Below, piece by piece: positions 63,285 through 64,000 of a stretch of DNA of 64,000 nucleotides. Source of the DNA: Cocleimonas flava (lineage in GTDB: Bacteria; Pseudomonadota; Gammaproteobacteria; Thiotrichales; Thiotrichaceae); assembly GCF_004339015.1 (NCBI RefSeq), contig NZ_SMFQ01000004.1:434001-498000 (forward strand). Direction: 5' to 3'. A program made the translations under genes and the position numbers. How positions within the stretch are numbered: position 1 is the stretch's first letter; each line of letters starts with the position of its first letter. The notes beneath the pieces were generated by a model. That model worked only from the letters and a program-made list of their open reading frames with translations. It had not been told where the DNA came from and did not search any database.

Positions 63285-64000
63285 TTAAACAGTCCACTCA
63301 AACCCGGTCTCCTTTTCCGACCGACTCCATAATTTTTCCATAACGGTTTTGTCATATGCGTAAGGCTCCAAGGTGCCTTTGCCTACTGGGCCAATCATTT
63401 CCATACGTCCAGTGGGACCATAAAGCGCCCTCTGCTCCAGACCCTTTTGAGTTGCACACATCACCTCTGGATAAGCCCCTTTCTCAGCTGTTTGAACCAT
63501 CGGTGACTTGGTCATAAGCCACCAGGCAATCCTCGTGATAATGCCGCCACTTGTACTGATCAAAGATGTTGCGGATGATCCGGGGTGACAAACATAGACT
63601 TGGACGTTTTTGTTTGTTGCTTTGACCTTGTCTTGAAGTTCGTAGGCAAACATCATTTGCGCCAACTTACTTTGACTATAAGCAGGATTGGCACTGTATT
63701 TTTTGTCCCAATTCATATCATCGAACTGGATTGTCCTCAGTCCTAGCTTGTAGCCAAGGCTAGCGACAACCACGATTCGCCCTTTAGACTCTTCAATACG
63801 ACCAAAGAGCATTCCACACAGAACAAAATGGCCATAATGATTAGTACCAAGTTGGCTTTCAAACCCATCTACGGTAAGCTTTTGTGTCGGAACTTGTGCA
63901 ATAGCAGCATTGCAGATCAGTGCATCGATTTGAGGAACCGTATTTAAGACTTCTGCTGCGGCTTCGCGCACACTCGCTAACACTGAAAGATCCATCCGAA
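63285..64000 (-). CDS. SDR-family oxidoreductase, partial (N-terminus beyond window)
   Basis: At least 236 residues. The frame is open at the window edge, and the first methionine visible (in MDLSVLASVREAA) corresponds to an internal DLSSLASVR-type segment, so the Rossmann glycine motif lies outside. Seen: DALICNAAIA, LGTNHYGHFVLCGML, RIVVVASLG with the catalytic serine, and YSQSKLAQMMFAYEL with Y-x3-K. It resembles retinol-dehydrogenase/protochlorophyllide-reductase-like SDRs. The second SDR gene follows 73 bases downstream. Confidence 0.85.
   Translation of the reverse strand, partial: RMDLSVLASVREAAAEVLNTVPQIDALICNAAIAQVPTQKLTVDGFESQLGTNHYGHFVLCGMLFGRIEESKGRIVVVASLGYKLGLRTIQFDDMNWDKKYSANPAYSQSKLAQMMFAYELQDKVKATNKNVQVYVCHPGSSATSLISTSGGIITRIAWWLMTKSPMVQTAEKGAYPEVMCATQKGLEQRALYGPTGRMEMIGPVGKGTLEPYAYDKTVMEKLWSRSEKETGFEWTV

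Noticed and set aside
1-64000. CRISPR array, prophage or insertion sequence
   Set aside because: No regularly spaced repeats with unique spacers, no transposase, integrase or phage structural genes, and no long terminal inverted repeats.

Overview
The window reads as the chromosome of a gammaproteobacterium of low-to-moderate GC, probably marine and free-living; a Thiotrichales-like lineage is my guess, not something the sequence proves. The block ychF-pth-rplY-prs-tRNA-Gln-ispE-lolB-TPR gene, divergent from hemA-prfA-prmC, has the same order as the Pseudomonas aeruginosa PA4673-PA4664 region. No transposase, integrase, phage gene, rRNA or CRISPR array is visible.

Layout. 1-1200: hipBA toxin-antitoxin pair (hipA cut by the window edge) with an operator array. 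1500-4090: small accessory genes (exported DsrE-like protein, VOC protein, DUF1772 membrane protein, aggregation-factor-like exported protein). 4100-7320: an orphan two-operator promoter, an orphan TRAP solute-binding protein, a MarR regulator and a small membrane protein. 7550-12120: cNMP-binding/patatin phospholipase, glutaminase, TRIC-type channel, SppA peptidase. 12480-23680: the conserved housekeeping block (translation, PRPP, isoprenoid, lipoprotein sorting, haem). 23690-29710: type IV pilus minor pilin operon pilV-pilW-pilX-pilY1-pilE. 30100-33900: YgjP metallopeptidase, PerM-like protein, a LysR regulator, ccoS. 34260-36330: acs with a hairpin terminator. 36430-42670: TetR-controlled MMPL exporter, LolA-like protein, TfoX-N protein, PEMT-like methyltransferase and predicted outer-membrane barrel. 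42750-47390: degenerate Rieske-like protein, metG, hemerythrin and DUF3179 proteins. 47700-54550: sarcosine oxidase soxBDAG plus creatinase. 54640-64000: PDZ protein, MsrB, AEC transporter, U32 peptidase, GST, a small membrane protein, SRPBCC protein and two SDR oxidoreductases (the last cut by the window edge).

How genes work together. Creatinase yields sarcosine and urea from creatine, and SoxBDAG demethylates sarcosine to glycine. PilVWXE are minor pilins that prime pilus assembly with the PilY1 tip protein. The MMPL/LolA-like/barrel genes look like a lipid-trafficking system crossing the envelope.

The most notable signal is a dispersed short repeat with core CACCCCCC(T/A)ACTT, usually followed within about 10 bases by a T-tract. 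I find 19 clear copies and one degenerate copy, on both strands: 17 intergenic and 3 inside conserved genes (lolB, metG, the barrel gene), where the frame stays intact. Two copies head to head form the acs terminator. This behaviour resembles DNA uptake sequences of Neisseriaceae and Pasteurellaceae more than an ordinary REP element, but that is an inference needing genome-wide counts.
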